In this document: one piece after another, positions 6,648-14,592 of the stretch
How positions within the stretch are numbered: the first letter of the stretch is position 1
Layout: every line of letters begins with the position of its first letter
NCBI GenBank assembly: GCA_002455215.1
Contig: DKKK01000065.1
Coordinates: 829 to 28,367 of the forward strand
From: Anaerolineales bacterium UBA6668
GTDB lineage: Bacteria > Chloroflexota > Anaerolineae > Anaerolineales > UBA6668
Length of the DNA stretch: 27,539 nt
Direction: 5' to 3'
The notes under the pieces: model-generated
Database searches by the model: none
The model's input: the letters and a program-made list of their open reading frames with translations, nothing else
Told to the model about the DNA's origin: nothing
Program-made: the position numbers and the translations under genes

Positions 6648-7826
6648 ATGCCAGCAAATTCCAAACTCCCTATCCTAATTGTCGGTGCCGGTCCGGTCGG
6701 GCTGAGCCTAGCCATTGCACTCTTGCACAAAGGCTTGCCGGTGACCGTTATCGAAGCCGATGCGGAACTTAACACCCAAATTCGCGCCAGCACGTTTCAC
6801 CCACCCACACTGGAGCTATTTGCTCAGTGGGGAGTGATTGACCCAGTGCTGGCGGCTGGGCATCGGGTTAGCCTTCTGCAATACTGGGAGCGGCAAACGC
6901 GCCAATGTATCGCCGAGTTTAACTACCGCCTAATTGCGGAAGACACCCCCTACCCCTTCCGCCTGCAACTGCCCCAACATGAGCTGACCCATCTCCTGCT
7001 ACCCATCGTGCAAAATCATCCATTGGCTAGGGTTCACCTAGGCAAGATGGTCACCAGCTTTGAAGACAACGGCAAGCAAGTGGAAGTGACCGTGAAATCC
7101 GCTAAAGGCATAGAAAAGATTGTCGGTAGCTATTTGTGTGGTAGTGATGGGGCACGCAGTGTGGTGCGTACCCAGCTTGGTTTGGCTTTTACAGGCATGA
7201 CCTACGAAGACCGCTTTCTACTGGTGGGTACGGATTTGCGTTTTGACCACATTTTCCCCAACATCGCACCGGTTGCCTACATCTTTGACCCGCAAGAGTG
7301 GGTAATCCTATTAAATCTGAGTGATTGGGTGCGGGTAGTCTTCCGCATGAAACCAGACGAAGATGAAAAAACAGCCATGCAACCCCAACAACTACGCGCT
7401 CGCATGGCAGGCTTACTCCCAGATAGTGGCGAGTTCCCCATCCGCACCTTGCAGTTATACCGTGTTCACCAGCGGGTCGCTTCAACTTTCCGGGTGGGAA
7501 GGGTGCTGTTGGCGGGGGATGCGGCACATTTGAATAACCCGGCTGGCGGGATGGGCATGAACAGCGGTATCCACGATGCCGCCCTGCTTGCCGATTGCTT
7601 GGCGCGGGTGTGGGCGGGCGAATCACCCGACCTGCTAGACGAATATAGCCACACCCGCCGCAAAGTAGCCCTGGATAGGGTGCAAGCACACGCTGGGGAA
7701 ACCTATGCCGACTTAACCACCACTGACCCCGCCGAACGCACCCGCCGCAATCATCGCTATGCCACCCTAGCTAGCGACCCCGTTCTCGCCCGTGAGTACC
7801 TACTCAAGGCTTCCATGCTGGCATAG
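6648..7826 (+). CDS. FAD-dependent aromatic-ring-type monooxygenase (PheA/TfdB family)
   Basis: 392 residues. The three flavin motifs of class A hydroxylases are present: GAGPVG (13-18) with the acidic end of beta-2 at E36, the DG motif GSDGARS (165-171), and the GD motif LLAGDAAHLNNPAGGMGMN (288-306). These enzymes use NAD(P)H and O2 to hydroxylate aromatic or polyketide substrates. Members of the PheA/TfdB group often have an additional C-terminal thioredoxin-like domain (500-600 residues in total), absent here, so it resembles the shorter PHBH/UbiH-size members. The substrate cannot be told from sequence. An aldehyde dehydrogenase gene follows after 59 bp on the same strand and may act on the same catabolic route. 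Confidence 0.85.
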   Translation: MPANSKLPILIVGAGPVGLSLAIALLHKGLPVTVIEADAELNTQIRASTFHPPTLELFAQWGVIDPVLAAGHRVSLLQYWERQTRQCIAEFNYRLIAEDTPYPFRLQLPQHELTHLLLPIVQNHPLARVHLGKMVTSFEDNGKQVEVTVKSAKGIEKIVGSYLCGSDGARSVVRTQLGLAFTGMTYEDRFLLVGTDLRFDHIFPNIAPVAYIFDPQEWVILLNLSDWVRVVFRMKPDEDEKTAMQPQQLRARMAGLLPDSGEFPIRTLQLYRVHQRVASTFRVGRVLLAGDAAHLNNPAGGMGMNSGIHDAALLADCLARVWAGESPDLLDEYSHTRRKVALDRVQAHAGETYADLTTTDPAERTRRNHRYATLASDPVLAREYLLKASMLA

Positions 7827-7885
7827 GAGAACCGAGCCAGCATGGGTTCATCGCATGATCCTTCGCTATTCCCCCACTCAACCCG

Positions 7886-9319
7886 ATGCACTTCCTAGCC
7901 GGACAACCCACCCCACCCACCAATGGTCGTTTTTTTGAAGTGTATAGCCCCGACACTGGCAAATTATTGGGCTACGCGGCACGCGGGGACGCCAGCGATG
8001 CTGATTTGGCGGTGCGTAGCGCCCGGCGAGCCTTTGCCCAGTGGTCAGCTTTGCCACCCGGCGAGCGAGAGCGGGTGATGCTGACGGCGGCAGACTTAAT
8101 CGAAGCCAATGCGCACTGCTTTCAAGATTTAATCATTGATGAGAGCGGCTCCACCATCCGCAAAGCACGCTTTGAAATCTCATACAGCGCGTCCTTATTG
8201 CGGGCGGCGGCGGGTGAAGCCAGACGCTTATATGGTGAGACATTCCCCAATGATAAGCCACAGCGCATCAGCATGGTTTTGCGCGAACCGTTGGGTGTGG
8301 TGGTGGCGATTTCTCCATTTAATGCGCCGCTGGTTTTGCTAGTGAAGATGATTTGCTTTGCCTTGGCGGCAGGCAATGCTGTCATTGCTAAGCCCAGCGA
8401 AGAAACCCCTTTGGTGGCGTTGGAACTGGCACGGATTTTGGCTTTGGCGGGCTTTCCGGCTGGCACCTTTCAGGTAGTCAACGGTTTTGGCGCAGAAGTT
8501 GGAGCGGCTTTGGTCAATCATCCGCACATCAATGGCATTGCCTTCACGGGCAGTACCGCAAGCGGTGTGCGGATTGCCCAGCAAGCCGTGACGCACATGC
8601 ACCGCATGCAAATGGAGTTGGGGGGCAAAAATCCGCTTTTGGTGCTGAAGGATATTGACCCGGTGCAGGCGGCAAATGTGGCGGCGGTGGGAGCATTCTT
8701 TCATGGCGGGCAAATTTGCATGTCGAGTGCCCGCATCATTGCCGAGCGCGAAGTTGCTCGCCCCTTTGCCGAAGCACTCGCCCAAAAAGCCACGCGCTTG
8801 TATTTGGGCGATTTACGCGATGAACAAACCGCCTACGGTCCACTCATTAACCAACGCGCTATTGAAAAAGTGCAAGCCCATGTGGATGATGCCTTGCAAG
8901 GGGGGGCAGAACTGCTGTGTGGGGGCAAGCTCCATCATGGTAATGTCTATGCGCCGACTGTCTTGTGGGAACCCAGCCGCCGGTCAGCGGCATGGTGTAG
9001 CGAAACCTTTGGTCCGGTAGTGAGTGTGGTGGCGGTAGATGACTTGGATGCGGCAATTGCACTGGCAAATGAGAGTGAGTACGGCTTAAGTGCGGGCATC
9101 TTGACCAACGACCTTCAGCGCGGACTCAGCGCCGCACGGCGCATTCGGTGTGGTGCGGTACATGTTGGCACGCACAGCTACCAAAGTGATACGATGGCAC
9201 CCGTGGGTGGCTTTGGCATGAGCGGTTTCGGGCGCAGTGGGGGCAAGTACAGTGTGGAACACTTCACTGAATTAAAATGGGTGAGCATTGAACTGGGCGA
9301 AACGCCCAATCCGTTTTAG
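7886..9319 (+). CDS. NAD(P)-dependent aldehyde dehydrogenase, full length
   Basis: 477 residues, the normal length for the ALDH superfamily. All key residues are visible: N146 in SPFNAPL, K169 in IAKPSEE, E244 in MELGGKNP, and the nucleophile C278 in FFHGGQICMS. ETFGPVVSVV near 375-385 is the conserved cofactor-binding segment. The best resemblance is to the vanillin/benzaldehyde/salicylaldehyde dehydrogenase branch, which oxidises aromatic aldehydes to acids; this is an inference from motif style. The gene follows the FAD monooxygenase by 59 bp without an intervening terminator, so co-transcription is likely. No Shine-Dalgarno sequence is apparent before the ATG. Confidence 0.9.
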   Translation: MHFLAGQPTPPTNGRFFEVYSPDTGKLLGYAARGDASDADLAVRSARRAFAQWSALPPGERERVMLTAADLIEANAHCFQDLIIDESGSTIRKARFEISYSASLLRAAAGEARRLYGETFPNDKPQRISMVLREPLGVVVAISPFNAPLVLLVKMICFALAAGNAVIAKPSEETPLVALELARILALAGFPAGTFQVVNGFGAEVGAALVNHPHINGIAFTGSTASGVRIAQQAVTHMHRMQMELGGKNPLLVLKDIDPVQAANVAAVGAFFHGGQICMSSARIIAEREVARPFAEALAQKATRLYLGDLRDEQTAYGPLINQRAIEKVQAHVDDALQGGAELLCGGKLHHGNVYAPTVLWEPSRRSAAWCSETFGPVVSVVAVDDLDAAIALANESEYGLSAGILTNDLQRGLSAARRIRCGAVHVGTHSYQSDTMAPVGGFGMSGFGRSGGKYSVEHFTELKWVSIELGETPNPF

Positions 9320-9400
9320 GCTAAATACTAGACCCGCATAAATATTGCCAAATTTCGTTTACTCACACAACAAATCGTATAACCTAGCAAGGTAAGCTTG

Positions 9401-9406
9401 TATAAT
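9401..9406 (+). promoter_or_regulatory. Possible -10 box upstream of the methyltransferase-kinase pair
   Basis: A perfect TATAAT lies 190 bp before the methyltransferase ATG, without a clear -35. If used, the leader RNA would contain the dispersed element copy C. Confidence 0.25.
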
Positions 9407-9455
9407 AAGAGTATTCGCAATGATTGGTTTTACGTGCCTAATATTTTCAAAGACG

Positions 9456-9519
9456 ATATTCGACACGTATGTCAAATATCCAGTCGCGTTTTTTCTTAAA
9501 TTTCTATCCACGTCAAATA
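9456..9519 (-). repeat. Dispersed palindromic element, copy C
   Basis: 64 bp. ATATTCGACACG (9456-9467) is one end and CGTCAAATA (9511-9519) the other. 9455-9480 is itself an imperfect palindrome with 10 of 12 pairs. In reverse complement, TATTTGACGTGGATAGAAA matches copy F's TATTCGACACGGATGAAAA, then TTAAGAAAAAACGC follows directly. The T-run half of the inner hairpin is therefore missing, which explains the shorter length. Confidence 0.65.
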
Positions 9520-9598
9520 GTTATGGCACAGATATTTGCGCCAGTCCAGCAATAGATTCTGAACTGTACCAAACATAAACCAAACTTACCACAAAACC

Positions 9599-10363
9599 AT
9601 GTCTGACATTAACGCTCAAATCCAAGCGCAATTTTCGCGAGTTGCCGCCAATTACAGCGCTAGCACGGTTCACGCCCAAGGGCTGGAGCTAGACCGCATG
9701 TTGGCACTTGCCCAACTGCAAGGGGGCGAAACTGTACTGGATGCTGGCACAGGCGCGGGGCATACCGCGCTCCACTTTGCCCCGCATGTCGCCCAAGTCA
9801 TTGCGTTGGATATGACCGCCGCCATGCTTGCGCAGACAGAAAAACTAGCGAATGCACGCAGTATTCAAAATGTCAGGTTGATGTTGGGTGATGTTGCCAA
9901 TATTCAACTAGAGTCTGCCAGTGTGGACTGCGTAACCAGCCGATACAGCGCCCATCATTGGGCAAACCCCGAGCAAGCCATCCGTGAAATCAGGCGGGTG
10001 CTTAAGCCCAATGGCAGGTTTTTGTTGTTTGATGTCGTGGCTTTAACTGACCCCACTTGCGACACCTTCTTGCAAGCTATCGAATTAATGCGCGACCCAT
10101 CGCATGTACGCGACCATACCATCCAACAGTGGCTGGAGCTATTAACCGTTGGTGGTTTTTCGGCTCACTTAGCGGGGGAATATCCGCTCTTTCTGGAGTT
10201 CTCCGCTTGGGTTAAGCGCATTGCCACCCCACCGGACAATGTCGCTTTGATACGCACATTGCTTGAAGGTGCGCCCGCCCATGTTCAACAACACTTTCAA
10301 TTACAAACTGACCTTTCGTTTACTCTCAGTACCGCTTTAATTAGCGCAAAACGCAATGAATAA
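9599..10363 (+). CDS. Class I SAM-dependent methyltransferase (UbiE/BioC-like)
   Basis: 254 residues of the Methyltransf_11/25 type. Motif I is VLDAGTGAGHT (46-56), the acidic residue that binds the ribose is D71 (ALDMTAAML), and the later region VDCVTSRYSAHHWANPEQAIREI is the motif III to IV equivalent that follows the SAM pocket. This family includes ubiquinone/menaquinone methylases and BioC, and the present sequence does not settle the substrate. The last 8 bases overlap the start of the histidine kinase gene (10356), so the two are translationally coupled. Why a methyltransferase is tied to a sensor kinase is not clear from the sequence. Confidence 0.85.
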   Translation: MSDINAQIQAQFSRVAANYSASTVHAQGLELDRMLALAQLQGGETVLDAGTGAGHTALHFAPHVAQVIALDMTAAMLAQTEKLANARSIQNVRLMLGDVANIQLESASVDCVTSRYSAHHWANPEQAIREIRRVLKPNGRFLLFDVVALTDPTCDTFLQAIELMRDPSHVRDHTIQQWLELLTVGGFSAHLAGEYPLFLEFSAWVKRIATPPDNVALIRTLLEGAPAHVQQHFQLQTDLSFTLSTALISAKRNE

Positions 10364-12956
10364 CCTGCCGGGCGTGTTCGAGTTTCTTTTTTCACTCACC
10401 AGCAATCCACTCGCCATTGTAGATGAGCAGAGTCGGATTGTACAAACCAACCGAGCATTTTTGCATTGGGTAGGTCTGCCTGAAGCTCAGGTCTGTAGCA
10501 CACCGATTGCGACATGGCTAACCGAATGGGAGCAAATTCGGGAAGTTTTACCGCAATTTCAAAAGCCCGACACCCTATTTCTGCCGCTACGGTACATCCG
10601 CCAACTTGCAGATGGTAGCGATGTGTCAATTGGAAAATGCACGATGGGTGAAGATGTTTTTTGGGTAGTCGCTCTTTCTGCGCTCACTCAGCGGTCGATC
10701 ACCAGCCTACCGGAAGAAAACCCCAACCCGGTTTTGCGAGTCAGTGCGGCAGGCGAAGTGATTTATGCCAACCCACCAGCGCAAAAACTGTTATCAGAGA
10801 TAGACACAACTCAAAGCAAGTGCGTACCTACGGATTGGCATTCCGCCATTCAACGTGCTGTTCACACACAACAGCCCCACACGCTGATATTTTCTTTCCA
10901 AGCCAAACACTATCGGTTGCAACTAATTCCTGTAAATGGAAATGCTCTTACAAATATATACCTAACAGATATTAGCGAACTAGCTCAAGCACAGGATACG
11001 CTTCAGCTCTCTAATGAAATTTTAAACTCGGTAGGCAATATGGTGATTGTTGCCAATGAACACGCCGAAATTACCTATATTAGCCCGTCTGTACGAGATG
11101 TTTTGGGCTATGAGCCGGATAAATTACTGGGAAATGGTTGGTGGCAGATTGAACGGCTGGCACGTCAAGATGTGGATGTAGAAAAACGCTATCTGATAGA
11201 AGTGGCACGCCGAGTGCGACCACCCGAAGCAGAAAATTACGAGTCTGCGATGCGCCATAAGGATGGAAGCGTGCGCCACCTAATCATCAAAGATGCGGTG
11301 GGTCCGCGCAATTCAATTATTGGGGTGTGTGCCGATATTACTCCTTTTAAAAAGGCGCAGGCCGAAATCCAGCAACAACGCGATTTTGCACAAGCGATTC
11401 TAGAGCGCATGGGACAAGCTGTGGTGGTAACAAACACTCAGGGAATTTTTGAATATGTAAATCCAGCATTTGAGCATATCACCGGCTATCCGCTTGCTGA
11501 GCTTAAAGACAAGACCCCGGTTGATCTTTTGCCTGAATCTAAACGGAAGGCAATGTGGGAAATTTTTACTGAACGACAAGTCGGCAATGCAACTATTTAT
11601 GACACCGGGTTTCTTAGCAAAAAAGGAGACTACATCCCAGTTATTGTCAATGGCGTTCCGCGTATGATTAATGGCGAATTTCGCGGAACGATTTCCGTAT
11701 TGACTGACCTGACCGATAGACGCCGCATGGAAGAAGAATTAAGAGCGGCTTTATCAAAGGCAAACGAAGCTTCAGAGCTTAAAAGTTCCTTTCTGGCAAC
11801 CATGAGCCACGAAATTCGCACGCCCATGACCTCTATTTTGGGCATGAATGAGCTTTTGCTTCGTTCAGGGCTATCGCCCGAACAAACCGTGCTGGCAAAA
11901 ACTGTAGAAGAGTCCGCAAAAAGTCTACTGGTAATTTTAAACGACATTTTGGACTACTCCAAAATCGAAGCCGGTAAAATGAATTTGCGCCCTATCATGT
12001 TTGAAGTTCCAAGCCTAGCGGAGAGTGTCTACCGTCTGTTTGTGCCATTGGCAGAACAAAAGCAAATCAAATTTACGATAGAAGTTGACCCGGCTTTCAA
12101 GTCGTTTCTATTGGGCGATACGGCACGGATTCGGCAGGTGTTGTCTAATTTAATCAACAACGCCATTAAGTTTACGCAAGATGGTTTTGTGCATGTACAA
12201 GTAATGCTAGAAACTCAGCCCCAAAACGGACACACCAGCAAAGATGATGCACCGATATGGGTAAAATTTGCAATTTTGGATAGCGGTATTGGCATCTCAA
12301 CCGAGCAAAAATCTTTACTATTTGAGCCATTTTCCCAGATTGATTCATCCAGCACGCGCAAATTTAGCGGCACAGGTCTGGGGTTGGCAATTTGCAAGCG
12401 CCTGGTGATGTTGATGAATGGCGAGATTGATTGTACTTCCGAACTTGGGAAAGGTTCTACTTTCTGGTTTAGCTTACCCCTACAAAGAGCAAATTTGCTA
12501 CAACCTACACTGAACTCGTCCCCTACTGTCCCCTTCACTCCAGCAAATCCGACTAACACCCAGGCGATTAAAACAAAACCACCCATCTTGGTGGTAGAAG
12601 ATACCCTGCTCAATCAGCAATTGTTCCGTTTGCAGTTACGCCAGCTTAATTTTGACTGTGAAATTGTGGGTGATGGCGAATCTGCCTACGAGAAATTGAT
12701 GTCTACGCCAGAGCAGTATAGTTTGGCATTGGTAGATGTTAATATTCCTATCTTAAATGGTTTCGAACTTACCCAAAAAATTCGCCAAGCGGAGGCGGGA
12801 GGGCAAAGTCGGAGAATTATCATTGCCGTGACCGCAAATGCAATGGCAGGCGACCGCGAGCAGTGTCTGGCGGCAGGGATGGATGACTACCTAGCCAAAC
12901 CGGTCTCGCTTAAAGGGCTGGAACAAATGCTTCACAAGTGGCTGGGTATGCAATGA
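10356..12956 (+). CDS. Multi-PAS hybrid sensor histidine kinase with C-terminal receiver
   Basis: 866 residues without convincing transmembrane helices, so probably a cytoplasmic sensor. Order of domains: four PAS-like regions (about 8-110, 120-210, 218-330, 343-455), the latter two clear (ITYISPSVRDVLGYEP; FEYVNPAFEHITGYPLAELK). The dimerisation/phosphoacceptor domain has H485 (FLATMSHEIRTPM), and the ATPase shows the N box (LSNLINNAIKFT), G1 (LDSGIGI) and G2 (GTGLGLAI). The receiver (743-866) has E748/D749, phospho-site D794, T826 and K848. It is therefore a complete hybrid kinase that should pass phosphate on to an Hpt protein elsewhere, as no Hpt domain or output regulator is in the window. 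It overlaps the methyltransferase by 8 bases. Confidence 0.93.
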   Translation: MNNLPGVFEFLFSLTSNPLAIVDEQSRIVQTNRAFLHWVGLPEAQVCSTPIATWLTEWEQIREVLPQFQKPDTLFLPLRYIRQLADGSDVSIGKCTMGEDVFWVVALSALTQRSITSLPEENPNPVLRVSAAGEVIYANPPAQKLLSEIDTTQSKCVPTDWHSAIQRAVHTQQPHTLIFSFQAKHYRLQLIPVNGNALTNIYLTDISELAQAQDTLQLSNEILNSVGNMVIVANEHAEITYISPSVRDVLGYEPDKLLGNGWWQIERLARQDVDVEKRYLIEVARRVRPPEAENYESAMRHKDGSVRHLIIKDAVGPRNSIIGVCADITPFKKAQAEIQQQRDFAQAILERMGQAVVVTNTQGIFEYVNPAFEHITGYPLAELKDKTPVDLLPESKRKAMWEIFTERQVGNATIYDTGFLSKKGDYIPVIVNGVPRMINGEFRGTISVLTDLTDRRRMEEELRAALSKANEASELKSSFLATMSHEIRTPMTSILGMNELLLRSGLSPEQTVLAKTVEESAKSLLVILNDILDYSKIEAGKMNLRPIMFEVPSLAESVYRLFVPLAEQKQIKFTIEVDPAFKSFLLGDTARIRQVLSNLINNAIKFTQDGFVHVQVMLETQPQNGHTSKDDAPIWVKFAILDSGIGISTEQKSLLFEPFSQIDSSSTRKFSGTGLGLAICKRLVMLMNGEIDCTSELGKGSTFWFSLPLQRANLLQPTLNSSPTVPFTPANPTNTQAIKTKPPILVVEDTLLNQQLFRLQLRQLNFDCEIVGDGESAYEKLMSTPEQYSLALVDVNIPILNGFELTQKIRQAEAGGQSRRIIIAVTANAMAGDREQCLAAGMDDYLAKPVSLKGLEQMLHKWLGMQ

Positions 12957-12979
12957 GATGTCAAACAAGCTTGAAAGAT

Positions 12980-13969
12980 TCACAACGCTAGCTGGCTGAG
13001 CAAAGCCCGCCAGCGTTGTGGCTCTTCTTCAAAGATATAGTTCACAGGCAAAACAACCATGCCACTGCCACCTACCTGACGAAATTGGCGCACAGCGTTG
13101 GCGATTTGTACCTTGGGCACGATGAGCGAAATCGCAAACAAATCATTGCTTGCATTGCGGTCAATGACCCGTGAGATTGTCGGACCTTGCAAACCGCCAA
13201 AATCAGTCTCGTTTAAGATGCGTTCCGCAATGGCTTCCGCTGATGCGCCGCGAATGTTGGCAATTAAAGAGTAGTAGCCTTCTGCCCGCAAATGTGCTTC
13301 AAAAAACTCTAGCAGTTGACGCGCCACATCCAACACGGCGGGTTCTTGCAGACGTTCCCGATTACCGATAAATGCCGCTTGTGACCGCAAAATCACCCCA
13401 TCTTGCAGGGTTTTCATACGATTGTCACGCAGAGTCTGCCCGCTAGAAACCAAATCTACAATAAAATCAGCCACACCCAAAGCCGGTGTAATTTCCAACG
13501 TACCTTCAGTATGCACCAAACGGCAAGACGGGAAATTGACAGATTGTAGAAAACGCTCCGTCAGCACTTCAAATTTTGTGGCTAGGCGCGGTTGTCGCCC
13601 CAAAGTGGTCAGGTGTTGCCGCAAGTCGTTTAGGTGGTTGACATGCTTCCAGTTTTCGGGAACTGCTACTTCTAGGTTGCATTTGCCAAAGCCGAGCGCT
13701 TCGTGAATAACGACCACCTGCCCGTGATCGCCACGATATTCTTCGGTTACATCTAACCCGGTAATGCCAAAATGCAACCCACCGGCACGCACCCCCAACA
13801 CAATATCCGTAGCGCGTTGAAACACCACTTCCACATCGGGTAGCGCAGGAATGCGGGCTTGGTATGCCCTTTCATTGGGGCGATAGACTTTCAAGCCGCA
13901 ATCATCTAACAATTGCAAAACATCTTCTTGTAACCGCCCTTTGCTAGGGACACCAATGCGAATAGTCAT
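12980..13969 (-). CDS. hisG: ATP phosphoribosyltransferase, long form
   Basis: 329 residues. HisG condenses ATP with PRPP, the first and feedback-controlled step of histidine synthesis. The N-terminus MTIRIGVPSKGRLQEDVL is typical, and the PRPP-binding loop is at about 155-180 (EGTLEITPALGVADFIVDLV). The length and the C-terminal third (about 225-329) match the long form with an ACT-like regulatory domain, so no HisZ partner would be needed. It stands alone, with no other his gene in the window. Its 3' end faces the histidine kinase with 23 bp between stop codons. The start ATG has only a weak AGG about 9 bases upstream. Confidence 0.92.
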   Translation of the reverse strand: MTIRIGVPSKGRLQEDVLQLLDDCGLKVYRPNERAYQARIPALPDVEVVFQRATDIVLGVRAGGLHFGITGLDVTEEYRGDHGQVVVIHEALGFGKCNLEVAVPENWKHVNHLNDLRQHLTTLGRQPRLATKFEVLTERFLQSVNFPSCRLVHTEGTLEITPALGVADFIVDLVSSGQTLRDNRMKTLQDGVILRSQAAFIGNRERLQEPAVLDVARQLLEFFEAHLRAEGYYSLIANIRGASAEAIAERILNETDFGGLQGPTISRVIDRNASNDLFAISLIVPKVQIANAVRQFRQVGGSGMVVLPVNYIFEEEPQRWRALLSQLAL

Positions 13970-14102
13970 AATTTGCTACCTATTTTTATTACTTACACAA
14001 GAAAACACCCACGCGCGAGGTGGGTGCAAAATAGAACTTAATTTGGGTGAGATTGAACGTCTTTAGAACGAACAAAATCAATACTCGACAGCCTGAAAGT
14101 TT

Positions 14103-14169
14103 ATATTTGACACCAGTCGGTCGAATATCGAGTTGAATATACGCCTTTCTTAAAATTCCCGATATCGGG
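14103..14169 (-). repeat. Dispersed palindromic element, copy D
   Basis: One end is ATATTTGACACC (14103-14114), followed by a GGTCGAATAT inverted partner (14119-14128). In reverse complement the sequence TTAAGAAAGGCG...AACTCGATATTCG aligns with copy B (TTAAGAAAAAAGGCGCAACTCGATATTCG). The far end carries the perfect palindrome CCCGATATCGGG (14158-14169), not seen in other copies. Confidence 0.55.
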
Positions 14170-14258
14170 TATAAAAGCGAGCAGTCAAAATGATAACACA
14201 GTTTTTGCCTAGAACAAAACAAGTGTTTGTCTTGCTCTAGTTTTCGTTGGCACGTTTT

Positions 14259-14290
14259 ATATACTCGGCACGGATAGGAGTTACGCTTTT
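14259..14290 (+). repeat. Dispersed palindromic element, partial copy E
   Basis: ATACTCGGCACGGAT (14261-14275) and the following AGTTACGCTTTT resemble the left half of copy F; no right half follows. It lies 80 bp upstream of copy F in the same orientation. Confidence 0.35.
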
Positions 14291-14369
14291 GCATAGCACT
14301 GACCATCACTTAAGACGGTCTGATTTTCAGGTCATTTCGACTGAAAGGAGAAATCCAGCCCAGTGTGCT

Positions 14370-14455
14370 ATATTCGACACGGATGAAAACTTCGTTTTTT
14401 CCTTAAGAGAAAAACGCAAATCGGTATGATACCGAATCTAACGCGTGCCGAATAT
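14370..14455 (+). repeat. Dispersed palindromic element, copy F (best complete copy)
   Basis: 86 bp. Terminal inverted repeats are ATATTCGACACG (14370-14381) and CGTGCCGAATAT (14444-14455), 11 of 12 paired. Inside are a T-run/CTTAAG/A-run hairpin (about 14391-14416) and a small hairpin TCGGTAT/ATACCGA (14421-14435). It is used here as the reference orientation for the family. Confidence 0.75.
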
Positions 14456-14592
14456 CAAGGATTCCTCTCTCGCTTCGCTCATTCGAAATGACAAAGCCGT
14501 TGCTTGGTAATGAACGGTTGCGTTCTGGTCAAAAAGCAAAAATCCGCAATCTGTGACCGTGCTTAGTATAATTACGCGCCAAGCTCTATGGG

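Larger units (their letters stand above)
13970..14592. other. Gene-free, repeat-rich intergenic block
   Basis: About 620 bp lie between hisG and the glycosyltransferase, both on the minus strand. No frame here encodes a believable protein; the short open frames have low-complexity or repeat-derived sequence. The block holds two substantial copies (D, F) and one partial copy (E) of the dispersed palindromic element, and a perfect 12-bp palindrome CCCGATATCGGG at 14158-14169. The hisG promoter must lie here, but no convincing -10/-35 pair was found. Confidence 0.7.

Noticed and set aside
12981..13020. Hairpin CACAACGCT / AGCGTTGTG as terminator between the kinase and hisG
   Set aside because: It lies within the hisG coding end and has no T-run in either direction; structure without a clear role.
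14567..14572. TATAAT on the plus strand near the glycosyltransferase stop codon
   Set aside because: It would read antisense into the gene and has no -35; probably chance in an AT-rich stretch.
13970..14592. Possible small protein genes between hisG and the glycosyltransferase
   Set aside because: The short frames follow the repeat elements, have no ribosome site and do not resemble any protein.
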